A stretch of DNA of 43,262 nucleotides from Coprinopsis marcescibilis (lineage: Eukaryota > Basidiomycota > Agaricomycetes > Agaricales > Psathyrellaceae). The DNA is taken from the NCBI GenBank assembly GCA_004369085.1, contig ML210148.1, positions 136,290 through 179,551 on the forward strand, read 5' to 3'. A program made the translations under genes and the position numbers. The notes under the pieces were generated by a model. It saw only the letters and a list, made by a program, of their open reading frames with translations, made no database searches and was not told the origin of the DNA. Every line of letters starts with the position of its first letter. Within the stretch, counting starts at the first letter, position 1. Positions 1-11,334 of this stretch are shown piece by piece.

Positions 1-2973
1 ATTTCTTGTATTTTCATGTACAATGAGTGGCTTGTGATGGCAAGATGAATATGACGTTGAATTGCGGCAGCGCATTCGTGAGAACTTTCTGATGCGTGCA
101 TTACTTTTGCACGCCACTGTAGGTTCCGTTGAAACCGATAACCTTCACCGGCTCAACCTACAAACTTTCAAGCTTAGCTCCAATCTGCCGCCTGCGGGGA
201 GCGGGAGCGGGACCTCTCGATGCCTTTCCCGCAAGATGTCCACGATTCTCGCAGTGGATCACCCTGCATTCCTCAAGCGGCAGTTGAAAGCGGCGGTTGG
301 AGTAGTATGGGGTCATACCGAATGTCTTGAATGAAACGGCCACGGAGGAATTTCATGTGCATTGAAACTCGGAAGGTGCACGTCCTTTCTCGAAGAAGGT
401 TTGGGCTTCCGAAACATCCCGTACGCTGGCTTATCCGAGTTTCGACAACAGGTAGAGCAAGGCGTCTTGTAGCATTCCAGGGATTTGTTTTGCGTGATTA
501 CGCGTTTGGAAGGACCCTGGGGTTAGCCGGTGCTTCCGTGATTGCAGGCAAGTTGGATCCGTTCCTAAGATCGAGAGGGCCCAAGGCTAGCACTGCAGTA
601 GTAATGAACGAAGATTGCCCTCTTCAACTCGTGCACACCCTCAATCTGCTGTCGGCGGAAACATATAAAATCGCAACCGGAGGATCGTCGGCTCTCGAAG
701 GTTCGAACGTCGCTGCGTTTTAGCTGTGCTTCAATTTGAAGTCAGATCGACCAAAGGTTTGTCAACATTCTCGTTGAACCGCAACAACCTGTTCATTAAT
801 TTACCTTTGGGTGCTAGTTGCCTTTAAGCAATTGAGGGAAGCAAAATCTGGTGCCGATTACCTTGTTTCCTTTTGGTTGGGTTACTGCATGTAGTGGCAG
901 GGCCTGTCGCCTAAAGGATAACGTGCATGACGTCTCTCAACAAGCTCCATGATTCGGTTGGATCGTGGCCGCTCCCCTCTTCTGATCTTTCGTTCTGTTC
1001 TCCTTTGGTGACCAGAAGCCAGTAGGTATTTAACTTCTATCAATATTGTTATTCACGACATGAGACCTAGAGGCTGGACACTTCACACGTCCCAGGGATC
1101 GTTATAGAGTCATTTCGCAACCGAAACACAGGTTTCAACTCAAATCAATTTCATCTCGATTGAAAGCGCAAGAATTTCATCGAAATGAATGCAATGTAGC
1201 AAAAGAAAACCTTGGTAAACAGGCTTCCAACTCCACGACCAGCAACACAAGGCCTGGATCCGAACCGTTTAGGCTGTCGCCAGTTGAATCCAGTCACTCT
1301 CCATGTCCGTTTGAAAATGTTCTTGTCGAGAACGCGATAGAAGACAAGTCGATACCAAGCTCCAATTCAGTACAGTTCCACGGATAATCCGCATAAACTG
1401 TTCATTGCGCAGAATCCTCAGCCAGAAAAGCCGACATTTCATCGGCGACCCGCGCTTGGAATGTAACGCCACCAGGATTCGGGGAATCGTGAGGATTGCG
1501 AGGCATAATCTTCGAGCATCAATTGAATTGCTTATTGGCTAAGCATGTGGTACGGCCCTTCTGTGGTCGCCGAACGTCGCCTCGCCACGTGTCGGCCATT
1601 GGAACGTGGTTTAACCGCGGCATAGACTATGGGCGCTTAACCCACATTCCATGCTTCAATCGGCATTGAGTTACTCTGTAACTTTAATTCTTACACCCAA
1701 TGCCCGACATATAGCCACAGGTCATACCGAACACTTTAAACCACTGATATTTGCTAGGACCCAACAGAGGGAGCATCTTTTAGGAACGCAACTGAAGTTT
1801 CCTATAATAACCTGCACGGCGATTCTTCACCGAGACCTGATTTTCTTCGAACTGCCACAGCTCATCTTTTTAAGGCATCAGCATGAAGCCGACGATGGGT
1901 TCGACATCCACGAAGCGGAGTACATTGAACTTCGACGGGTTCAACTTTGGGCCACTCTTGCTCCGGATTAGTCCCGCAGTCTCCCCGCGCCCCGTTATGC
2001 TCACCCTTGGCGACATGAAACACCATTTTAGACCTCGGAGTGGTGCAGAATGGTGTTGTTGGCGACTGACTATGCAATGTCTAGTCTACACCTGCTTGTG
2101 CGGAGAGCCTGCTCCACAGTCCAGAGTATTCGTGGAATCTCGCTCTCCCGGGCCTAACAAAGGCGCCCATCGGCCCATCGTATGCCGTTGGGGAAAGATC
2201 ACATGCTGACTTCAGCCCTGCAAAAAACCTCCATCCGGGGTACTTTATCCTTCTGGTTGGACGGTGTACACGTCGCCAACGATTGTTCCTAGCGTTAACT
2301 GCTGCCAGGAGCTGTCATGCGGCAAAACGATTTACCTGCCAAAGACAGCTACCGCACCGCTGGGAAGCCTTACAGGCGAGTTATTTTCTGCAGTATCCAC
2401 CATATTCCCCATCTTACGTTTCTCTCGCCCCAGCTCTTGTAGATTCCTGCACATTGTCGAGAACACCCCTACCCACGGGCCTGCTTCTATCTTCACAAAT
2501 CATTCATTCGACATCTTCGGTTGCTCCCAAGATGTACACTATATACCTGGATGTGAAAACTGCTTTATTCCATGATTGGACTGTTCAAAAGGTCACTAGG
2601 ACAATTAGGTGTGTAATTATAACTGCCGCTCACCAAGATGGGCGAATCACGGAGAGATCCCAAGACCATTCTGAGCAGCCAAGTTGGAAGAGTTCCCCAG
2701 CGCCCAATCAGGATGTCGTAAGAAGAAGACCAATGTGAACAAATATGTATTGCAGGTTTGATCGCATTCAGAATCGTTAGCGGATGTGAAAACCTCGGGA
2801 ATTTCCTACTCTCGTAAACCGGTGAGGACACAAGCTGATGTAGGAACAGGAAAGGGTCCTGGAAGAGGACTTAAAAAGCCTTCAAAAATCGACCCTGTTT
2901 GTTCCCAGCCCAGAACCCGAGGACCTGCCTCTCTCCTTCACCGTCAAAGCCTTCTCCCTCTTCGCTACACGAC
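1..2973. other. Gene-free left flank
   Basis: I see no supportable gene here. Open frames reach about 150 codons (for example 2283-2738 on +), but they overlap in competing frames and resemble no family I know. They also lack consistent splice signals. No tRNA-like B box, long terminal repeat or simple tandem array was noticed. It may be intergenic DNA or decayed transposon sequence; the sequence alone does not decide this. Confidence 0.5.
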
Positions 2974-3808
2974 ATGGCTTCGCAAAGCGAGAAGATAGAG
3001 TATGGTGGCGAGAGCCCTCCGTCTCAGGCAGCTCCCCTTCCCGTAACACCACCTACCCCAGCCATCCCAGGCAACCCCACACCCGGGTAAGCAAACTTCT
3101 TGGTCCACACAAGCGAACACTCGTCGACCTTTACCTTTGCAGTGGAATGTTCGCGTTCGCAGGGACCACCTTTTTGATGGCGTTGTATAACCTCAACGCT
3201 GGAGGAGTCTTCATCCCTAACGTCCTTGTCGGCATGCTGGTCTTCGCAGGAGGGCTTGCTTTGACATTGGTGTCCATTATGGAATTTATCAGAGGATACA
3301 CGCTTTACGCTACCTGTGAGTTTTCTGCTACACATTACACACCAGAAACTAACCGGACGACGTGTCTCTTATCCTAACTAGGCTTTATGACCTTCAGCAC
3401 ATTCTGGTTGAGCTACGGCGCAGTTCTCATCCCGTCCTTTGGAGTCTTGGAGGCCTTCACGGATCCCAGTCAGATCGGCAAGGCTCTTGGCCTTTACCTT
3501 TTCGTGTGGTGGATCACAATCACGATGCTACTCATTGCCGTAGTTGGAAAGAGCAAGCTCTTCACTGTCCTCCTGTCGTTTGCATCACTCGCAGTGTTGA
3601 TCCTGGCCTGCGGACAGTTCCTCTCAATGGCAGTGTGAGTGATCCTCCTCGCGAGAACCTGCAGATTTAACTGATCATTGTATTCCTCAGCCTCGGGAAA
3701 GTTGGCAGCGCCCTCCTCCTCGTTGTCGTCGCGCTTGCCTACTACATAGGGCTCGCAGTTCTTCTCGTGTCAGAGCCAGGCGCCATCTTTACTCTCCCAA
3801 TTTTCTAA
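2974..3808 (+). CDS. GPR1/FUN34/YaaH family acetate transporter
   Basis: The four-exon model is 2974-3086, 3143-3315, 3382-3634 and 3691-3808 (657 nt, 218 aa). Introns of 56, 66 and 56 nt all have GT..AG ends. A Pro-rich cytosolic N-terminus leads into GNPTPGGMFAFAGTTF, which matches the family hallmark NPAPLGLxxF. Five to six hydrophobic helices follow, including YNLNAGGVFIPNVLVGM and FMTFSTFWLSYGAVLIP. Relatives (yeast Ady2/Ato1, Aspergillus AcpA) move acetate or ammonium across the plasma membrane, so an acetate permease is the likely role, though the substrate is inferred. The length is at the short end for the family. The start is the first ATG in the frame that opens directly into the motif-bearing exon. 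No neighbour clarifies the function. Confidence 0.85.
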
Positions 3809-4442
3809 AGGAGCAATTACCGATGCATATCACTGGGAACATAAACCTATAAGTGGACCCTATGTACTTACAAGGATACGTCTTCTCCACGAACGACTCG
3901 TAATGATTGATACTAATGGATATTTTTGAACGTTACGCGATTGTCATGACCCCTTTCTTATGGGTGCCTTGGGGTGGGTGTCCGATTCCGAGCGGGCTTC
4001 TTGAATGTTCTCGCCTTTGGAACGGCCTTAGCATCCACTTGAGGTGACACCTGCTGGGTCACTGCAGTCAACAAAGGCACGAATTGATTGCGCCCTCGAG
4101 TTTGTATCTCGACTAGGCCAGAGGTTTCCACAACATCTAGTCAGGGGCATTTGCAGAGAGCCAGTCCCTTCTCATCACCTGGCCAAAGATCGGACGAAAA
4201 GTCCCAGCATCGACATATTTAAAGTGTACGATCCACGATCCCTGCAGCCCAGATACCCCCGCGCTACCTGGCATGGTAGCAAATGCTCATGCCACTTCAA
4301 ATTATACCTACTTGCAGCAGCAAGACCTGAGTCGTCCCTTGATCTTCCCGTCCCAACCGGTAAACCGGCTAAACATATGAACAGCCAAGGCCAACGCAAA
4401 TTCTACCGTGAGCGCCTATTTTGGTGGGTCCATTGAGGATGG

Positions 4443-5033
4443 TCATCGGCAAAGTCGGCTCCTGCGTAGAGCCGAGGCGATCAGGATGTACCGCCGCGTC
4501 AAAGAATCATTAATCAGGCGGTAATGGTGGTTCGAGTCGTCTCGGTCGCGAACATGTCCACAGTCCGACAGAAGCACAAGTTCCCCGAAGATGCCGGTCT
4601 TGGGAGATTTGTCGACCAACAGACGAATTGTCTCCCGAGTATTTCCAGGAACGAAGTAACATACCATGAGAAACATGTCGGAGAGTGCCCATCGATGGAA
4701 CGCGTCGTCGAACCCCATCTCTGAAGTCAATGTTAGCCAACCTATACTGCCCACGTATCTCTTCCCCATATTCATGTACGTAGCTTGTTGGAGCGCATCG
4801 ATTGGCAGCAGCCTCCCTAGATGCTGGACTAGGGCCATGAAATGAATCTTGGAGTACCGCCCCATTGTTTGTGAAGTAAAAAGACAAGCTGTGCTCACTG
4901 CATTTCTCCTGAAGCAAGCTCGCCTCAGGACGGCTGGGGCATCGTACTCTTGGGCGCATGTGTTTCTCTGCAAGTAACCCCTGGTTGCGGTTGAGGCGAG
5001 GCACAGCGCAAGTATACATATAGTACGTGACAT
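4443..5033 (-). CDS. Doubtful hypothetical ORF
   Basis: This is an uninterrupted 196-codon frame on the minus strand. The predicted protein has no motif I recognise. A central stretch (FMALVQHLGRLLPIDALQQA, then WALSDMFLMVCYFVPGN) is amphipathic and hydrophobic and could fold, which is why the frame is listed. A second minus frame at 4510-5052 (180 codons) overlaps nearly all of it, so at most one is real and both may be chance. No intron signal, presequence or clear promoter helps to choose. It could also be the remnant of a degraded gene. Confidence 0.2.
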   Translation of the reverse strand: MSRTICILALCLASTATRGYLQRNTCAQEYDAPAVLRRACFRRNAVSTACLFTSQTMGRYSKIHFMALVQHLGRLLPIDALQQATYMNMGKRYVGSIGWLTLTSEMGFDDAFHRWALSDMFLMVCYFVPGNTRETIRLLVDKSPKTGIFGELVLLSDCGHVRDRDDSNHHYRLINDSLTRRYILIASALRRSRLCR

Positions 5034-7221
5034 ATATTTCCAGCCCAGGCATTTCTTAGGCGTGCAAGAGGATTTCCAGGCCCGTTCAATCTAAGTGATC
5101 TGGTCGAGTCGGTCCAGGCCAGGATAGATCATAGGTAAAGGGCTATTGCGTTCCAGGATAGCGCATCATCGATTTGTACAAGGAGTGTCGCTATGTGGTT
5201 ATGTGAGCTCGGCAGCTGTAGTTCCTGGGAAACATTTACAGCGTTTTATTCTTCGACTGATACCACGGCACCGACGTACCAGTAGACTTGCCCTGCCCAG
5301 CGGGCTCTCATGCTCCACTCTCACTCTCGCTCTATGTGGTATATATATATATCTAGGTCATTCAGCAGAGAGTCGAATTTCGGGCATTACGATGTCTCCT
5401 AGTTTGTATTCCCCTTGGGCTTCCGGAAGTCTTATTACTTATACGCCAGTAAGCGTCGTGTCTATTGATCTCGGGGATTACTCCGGTAAATTAGCGAGCC
5501 CGAATGGCGCAGTAAGGAACGTAAGTTGTCTGGGCAATGTGTGTAAGTAGGTGTAAGTGTGTGTCTATAGATTTACAACCCACTCTCTGAGGCCTGAGGA
5601 CCGAGATACCCGATCTAAACTTAAATTACATATCGCGTACAGCTCATGTGTGGCTACCCTAGCAGAATGCAGGTGCCCTATTGCACTCAGAGCACGAACG
5701 TTGGTTTCAAGGAGCACGATTGGCTTCGAGCTTGGTAAGGATCAAATATATCTATTATCACCTTTTGTTCTTCGCGCAGAAATTTGATGGAACTCAATTG
5801 GCCTCTACTTCTTTCCCGAGCCTTTTTACCGCTGGCTGCCACGTCCAATGTGATTATCATTATCTGTTTGAAAGAACCAGTCTGTTCGACGGCCGGGAAA
5901 CCTGTCAAGGAAGTATCATTTTCTGCTGCTTCCATATCCTGCGATGGAATATATTAGAAGCACGTCCAGACAGACACACAGGGTCACCCTCAACATTTGC
6001 TCAGAGTGCTCCTCTCTTGTCTACTTCAGCGTGGCTCTGTGCACTGCTGAACTGCTGGCGCCATTTTCACCGGACCAGATCTCATTTAAGGCTACCCTTT
6101 CTCGTTACCGCCCTGGCGCTGTGTGCGGCTGAAACACCATTTAGTTGGTGGACGGGCGAGGGCGTCGGGAAGCTCGGCCACGCGGCTTTCCCAAAATATG
6201 AAATACATATCAAGCATCTGTCAATGACTACAGCGATAACGCTTCCTCATATATATGTAGCTCTTTGAAGCCAATGCACTACGCCGCGAAGCGCCTCCCG
6301 TCGATTACAGTTTGCTGCGGCTGACCGGAGCATACTGCTTAGCTTACTGACGTGCACACCCCGCATCCACATCCAATCCATCAGGTGTACGCAAGAATGA
6401 TACGGCGGTGAGAAAGCCATACCTATGTAAACATCTCAGCAGAGGGGTACCTGCATTTTTCCAGCCACGACGCAGCGCCTGGTAAGAAAAGAATCAACAC
6501 AACTAAGAATAACCACCTTCGCTGATCTGTACCGCGCTGTCACCAGAGGAAAATCACTCACCACTTGTCGAGATGGGTTCTTGTCAGGTGAAGGCGTTGA
6601 AAGAACGGAAAATCAGGGCTTTGGGACGAAGGCTATGCGAGCCTGTGGTTTCCATCTTGACGGTTTCCAGGTGGAATGCGGCGATCATGGAACTTGAGTA
6701 GCGCCTTATGAGAGCGGTCGCGCAAGTTTACTAGAATATGAGCGCTGAGGCCGGGATTTACACGGATCTCGGATTTCTGTGAGCTTGTCTCGAAAGCCTT
6801 GACGTGAGTGAAGCACTCGCAAAAAGAAGTGGTGTAGTTGGCAGGGGCATGCTGCACCACTGGCAGACCGAGGGTTCTCAGTAATTTTGGCAGACATCCG
6901 ATGCAAGTCAAAGGGAAAGGATCTTTACGTGCGCCACGCGTCAGAAATCTTCGGTGTAACACGCTGAAAGGAGAAACCAGGGGGCTGAAACTAACCGTGA
7001 GCGGTGCGAATTGCTGGTCCTTTTGAATAGTCATCAAGGGCTCCTACTAAGCATAGGAATCTCGGACTCACAGAACATCAGCCAATAGTTCGGCGTTTCA
7101 GAAACGAGCCACTGGATAATAATGACAGGGATGCACGGCATAAGCGAGGGGAATAAATACTAGGGCGCCCCGGAAATTATTCCTCATTCCGCCCTCGCAT
7201 TTCTTCTCTCGCCACAACCTC

Positions 7222-7222
<1 letters not shown>

Positions 7223-7272
<50 letters not shown>
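7223..7272 (+). repeat. 50-nt homopolymeric C tract before a start codon
   Basis: Fifty consecutive C residues run from 7223 to 7272 inside a CT-rich leader. They end 17 nt before the ATG of the DUF3455 gene at 7290. On the opposite strand this is a pure G run, which could fold into a G-quadruplex. The tract lies where the transcript leader or transcription start would be. Such tracts are length-unstable, and the exact count is also prone to assembly error. Confidence 0.95.
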
Positions 7273-7275
<3 letters not shown>

Positions 7276-7289
7276 CTTTCACGAACAAC

Positions 7290-8180
7290 ATGCTCGGCTC
7301 CCTCGTTGCCACCGCTCTTCTTGCATCGTCCGCTCTTGCGGTTCCCAACTTCTCCTTCCACAACCTGTGCAATGCAGGACGGGCTAAGTTGCAGCTCCCA
7401 GCGGGGCAAACCATCCTCGAGCAGCCCAAGACAGCTCCCAACTATGTCACTCTCGGCGTTGGTGTACAGAACTACACCTGCAATGCTGAAGGCAAATATG
7501 CGTGAGTTGATCTTGAAACGTACTGCCACGAGGCCCTTACTTATCAAAATGTCAGTGCTGCTGGAGCTGTTGCCACTCTTTACGACCTTTCATGCCTGGG
7601 CGGAACCCCCCTGTTTGATGCCATAGACGATCTCATCTACGGCCTCTTCGTCGACTCTGATCTGGACAGGCCAGACTCATCTATCGTCGAGTCGATCGGC
7701 AAATTTAACGACAAGTCAAATGCATTCAGCTTTGGCGAACATTTCTTCAGCATCTCACCCTCTGGAAACGGTACCAGCCCAGTCTGGGATATGCGCAGCG
7801 CCGGTCCCAAGAAATTGCGCGGAAACCCTGATGCATACGTCCTTGGAGCTGGTGTAGGCCGTATTCCCGCACCTGAGGGTGCTAAGAACGTCGATTGGCT
7901 TCAGGTCAAGCAGGTTGAAGGAAAGTTGGCGACCACCGTCTATCGCACCCATACCCGTGGCGGACCTGCTCCTGCATCTGTACGTGTCAGCGTTGAATCT
8001 AAAGTGGAACCCCTGTTGATTCTTTGTCTTGCAGTGCGAACCTGGATCTGGCCCCATCTCCGTCAAGTACACTTCCAAGTACTGTGAGTAGTAGTCTTCA
8101 GAACAGATAAGTGATGACCATGTTAACGAACTTGAATTATAGGGTTCTTCGGATCACAAGTTCAGACCAAGGGTTACTAA
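7290..8180 (+). CDS. Secreted DUF3455 protein
   Basis: The four-exon model is 7290-7501, 7556-7979, 8035-8083 and 8143-8180 (723 nt, 240 aa); introns are 54, 55 and 59 nt. A classical signal peptide opens the protein (MLGSLVATALLASSALAVP, cleavage near residue 18). DUF3455 features follow: LPAGQTILEQP, then the core LGVGVQNYTCNAEGKYA, then AAGAVATLYDLSC, and a conserved C-terminus beginning CEPGSGPISVKYTSKYWFFG. The family is widespread in ascomycetes and basidiomycetes, is usually secreted, and has no established biochemical role; some database entries call it malate dehydrogenase without support I know of. Two cysteines (in QNYTC and CEPGSG) could pair. The leader carries the 50-nt C tract, so expression may depend on tract length (inference). 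Confidence 0.85.
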
Positions 8181-9336
8181 TCTTGCAAGAGATTGGATTG
8201 CTTCTATTCTTGTATGATATATGGACTTCGTAGCACTTCAATGGACACTTATCTGAGTACGTTATCTATCATCGTAATATTTGTTGAACGGGGTATGCTA
8301 GCTGAGTCATACGTGAGATATAATGGTAAGAAACAGGGCATATGCGGAAACTCACAAGCCAAATGGGTGTTCACCAAGATCGTGGATCCATTGATATCAT
8401 GTTTATAAGACGGAACACCGAGTGCTCGCAAGACCACTCCGTGCTATAATGCGAATGGAGAGTCACCTGGCTTCAGACATTAGTAAAGATGAACGGTCGT
8501 GAAGGGTTCTGATGCGTGAAATGTCCTCGAGCATGTGTTGTTCGACAGATATAAATCTTCTGGAAACTCGGGCAGCACTTGGGGGTGGAAACGCGTAAAA
8601 GTCGACCCAGACTGGGCCTCACTCGTAATATACCTGTGCGTACTGAGGGACAAATTTGTCAATGAAACAACAAGTAAGAGATGGCGCCAACAACCGTACC
8701 TCATCCATTGCCTCACTCACCCTGGGTCTAATGGTATGCATACCTCGCCCCACCTGCATGACCAATATTCCGCCGAGGATCTCGTGAACGCATGAACTAA
8801 ACATGGTCACGAACAGTAACCTGTAGCAAAGTTTTCACGAAGCTAGCATCTGCCCTCGGCGGCGCTGTGAGCCCGAACTGCGACTCGAATGGCGCGACCC
8901 TAATTGGATGATGGACTAATTATGTTTTTTGATTGTTCGACGGAGATTACGGGCGGTTTGTCTGAATCGGCGGCTAAGAACAGCGTTGGTCCACACTCAG
9001 TGTACTGAATTCGCTCCGAAGGGGCAGGAGACAATACGGTGGGGATGCAGGGATCCTGAGCAGGTTAAGCGAGCTCCAAGGACGGCAAATAGATATGATG
9101 GTGGTGGTCTGGATCTGAGCAGTTAGTTCATTTTGGGGTCGGAGATTTTAGCGAAATGTGGAATGTCGCGCAACGCGCTGATCAGACCCTGGACAACTTG
9201 GCCTGAATCGTACCACAATAATTTCGTAATTATTATCCTCATCCCACAAGTTTTCTATATAACCCTTGTCAATTATTTCTATCTGAACATTCCTTCCCTT
9301 GCTTGTTTTCACCCACTCTCTTATTGTCCTTTCACC
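8181..9336. other. Intergenic, DUF3455 to ERG13
   Basis: I see no gene. The longest frames are under 90 codons, overlap on both strands and resemble nothing known. The last 100 nt form a pyrimidine-rich promoter and leader for ERG13 with a TATA-like element, listed separately. Confidence 0.6.
9256..9262 (+). promoter_or_regulatory. TATA-like box of ERG13
   Basis: TATATAA lies 75 nt upstream of the ERG13 ATG. A CT-rich leader ending in TCACC directly precedes the start codon. This arrangement is common for strongly expressed fungal housekeeping genes. The assignment rests on position and consensus only. Confidence 0.5.
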
Positions 9337-10988
9337 ATGACCATTCCTCTTGCATCCGTTGTCGCAGACGCTGAGATTCCTCGTCCCAAGGATGTTGGTA
9401 TCCTCGGCATTGAGGTCTATTTCCCTCGTCGAGTACGTGTCAGAGACAATGTTCTTCCATATTTTGCCTAACTTCTGCCTCTAGTGTGTCTCTGAGTCCG
9501 ACCTCGAAGTTTTCGATGGCGTGTCGACCGGAAAGTATACCATTGGTCTTGGTCAGGAGTACATGGCCTGGCCAGATGACCGCGAGGATATCAACTCCTT
9601 TGCTCTCAACGGTATGTCAATTTGCCACACGTTTTCCAAATGTCACCTCACTTTAGTTTTATTCAGCTGTCTCTGGTCTCCTCGAAAAGTACAATGTCGA
9701 CCCGAGGTCCATTGGCCGCATTGACGTTGGCACTGAAACCATCATCGACAAGTCGAAATCTGTAAAGACCACCCTCATGGACCTTTTCGCCGATGCCGGC
9801 AACTTTGACATTGAGGGCATTGACTCCAAGAACGCCTGCTACGGTGGAACTGCCGCCCTCTTTAACGCCATTAACTGGATTGAATCCACATCCTGGGACG
9901 GACGCAACGCGATTGTCGTGTCTGGCGACATCGCCGTTTACGCTGAAGGTCCTGCTCGACCTGCCGGAGGTGCTGGTGCATGTGCGATCCTCATCGGACC
10001 CAATGCCCCCTTCGTTTTCGAACGTAAGATTCATTCCGCATCATTTATTTGGCCAGAGATGATAACCGGGTTTTTATTCTAGCCATTCACGGTACCTACA
10101 TGGCCAACACATACGACTTCTACAAGCCAAATCTGTCATCAGAATACCCCGAGGTTGACGGCCCCGTTTCCGTCGTCACTTATGTTGCTGCACTCGACGC
10201 TGCCTACTCCACCTTCAAGGACAAGGTCGCCAAAGCCGCTAAGAGGAAGGCCCAATCCACCGGAAAGGAAGTCTCAGACGTACCATTCTCCCTGGAGTCC
10301 CTCGACTATGCTATTTTCCACAGCCCATACGGAAAGCAAGCCGTCAAGGGTCATGCTCGCATGCTCTATAACGATTTCGTCACTGAGCCCAAGGCTGCCC
10401 GCTTTGCCAACGTTCCCAACCCTGAAGCCTTCCTCGCTCAAACACACAGTCAATCATTGACTGACAAGAACGTCGAGAAGACTTTCGTCTCACTGTCAAA
10501 AGGTTCATTTTCAAAGAGGACGGACCCCGCTATGGCCTGCTCCAAGCGACTCGGTAACATGTACACCGCCTCGCTCTACGGCTGCCTCGCTTCTCTTGTC
10601 GGAACCGTGCAACCTTCTGAACTCTTGGGCAAGCGTGTTAGCTTGTTCTCCTTCGGCAGCGGCTGTGCTGCCACCTTCTTCACTGCTCGTGTGAAGGGCG
10701 ATGTTTCCGACATTCAGAAGAAGCTTAACCTCACTGAGCGACTTGCTGCCATGACAATTGCATCACCCGAAGATTTCGTTACCGCATTGGCAGTATGTTA
10801 TTTTATCCAAATCGCACCACTTGTCTTTTTACTGATATACATCCCTTCTGCAGCTTCGTGAGAAGAACCACAATGCCGTCAACTTCACTCCAGAAGGGTC
10901 TGTCGACAACATCTGGCCAGGTGCTTACTATCTTGAGCACATTGACTCCAAGTTCAGGAGAAAATATGTCCGGGCACCTGTTGCTTAG
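9337..10988 (+). CDS. ERG13: Hydroxymethylglutaryl-CoA synthase
   Basis: The five-exon model is 9337-9432, 9485-9611, 9667-10023, 10083-10792 and 10854-10988 (1425 nt, 474 aa), a normal length for the family. The enzyme condenses acetyl-CoA with acetoacetyl-CoA to HMG-CoA, the step before HMG-CoA reductase in ergosterol and isoprenoid synthesis; it acts in the cytosol. Catalytic residues are visible: Glu98 in [14 protein letters not shown], nucleophile Cys132 in [10 protein letters not shown] and His273 in IFHSPYGK. The C-terminal [11 protein letters not shown] region and the end [12 protein letters not shown] are also typical. Codon choice is strongly C-ending, which suggests high expression. 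All four introns are 52-61 nt with GT..AG ends. It is upstream of RPP40 on the same strand but separately transcribed. Confidence 0.97.
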
Positions 10989-11334
10989 ACACGCCTGGTA
11001 CCATTTCATTGTTACCCACAGCACCCACTACCCCCATTAATACCGTCGCACGCATCTTCCATATCGCATCTATCACTTTTCGTATTTTCATCCTTGGTTG
11101 GGCGGCATAGACTAATTAGACATTAAGTAAATATCAAATTGTACTCCTACCCACGAGAGGGGCTGTATTCCATAATGCATTCCTGTATACGGACTCGAAT
11201 CTCTACGCCGTTAGGGATCCTGAACATGCTGGTTGTGGATCATCTTCACCGCCAATATGTGAGTGACGCGACGCGAGACGGGTCGTCGGGACGTCACAAC
11301 GCGATGTCCTCATCTTCCTTGATCCTCCACAACC
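10989..11334. other. Intergenic, ERG13 to RPP40
   Basis: These 346 nt should contain the ERG13 3' UTR and the RPP40 promoter. I see no ORF, RNA gene or repeat that I would call. Confidence 0.6.

Larger units (their letters stand above)
3809..7289. other. Gene-poor intergenic stretch
   Basis: This 3.5 kb holds only one open frame I list separately (4443-5033, minus). Elsewhere there are short AT-rich or GT-rich simple runs (TATATATATATA near 5340, GTGTAAGT-type repeats near 5540) and ORFs without recognisable products. The + frame 5681-6268 (195 codons) and the minus frame 6633-7037 (134 codons) carry no motif I recognise. The right end is the promoter and leader of the DUF3455 gene, including an unusual C tract listed separately. 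Confidence 0.5.

Noticed and set aside
2264..2738. Two overlapping + frames of 103 and 151 codons
   Set aside because: Both cannot be genes, neither resembles a known family, and there is no promoter or intron pattern.
4510..4560. tRNA-like GGTTCGAGTC box
   Set aside because: No matching A box, acceptor stem or terminator around it.
5681..6268. 195-codon ORF on the + strand
   Set aside because: No recognisable domain, overlapping competing frames, no splice or leader support; composition looks like non-coding DNA read by chance.
6633..7037. 134-codon minus ORF
   Set aside because: No motif, and a + strand frame of similar quality overlaps it; treated as chance.
7098..7547. Minus-strand ORFs containing a long polyglycine run
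   Set aside because: They are the reverse reading of the 50-C tract and the DUF3455 first exon; the glycine run is an artefact of poly-G codons.
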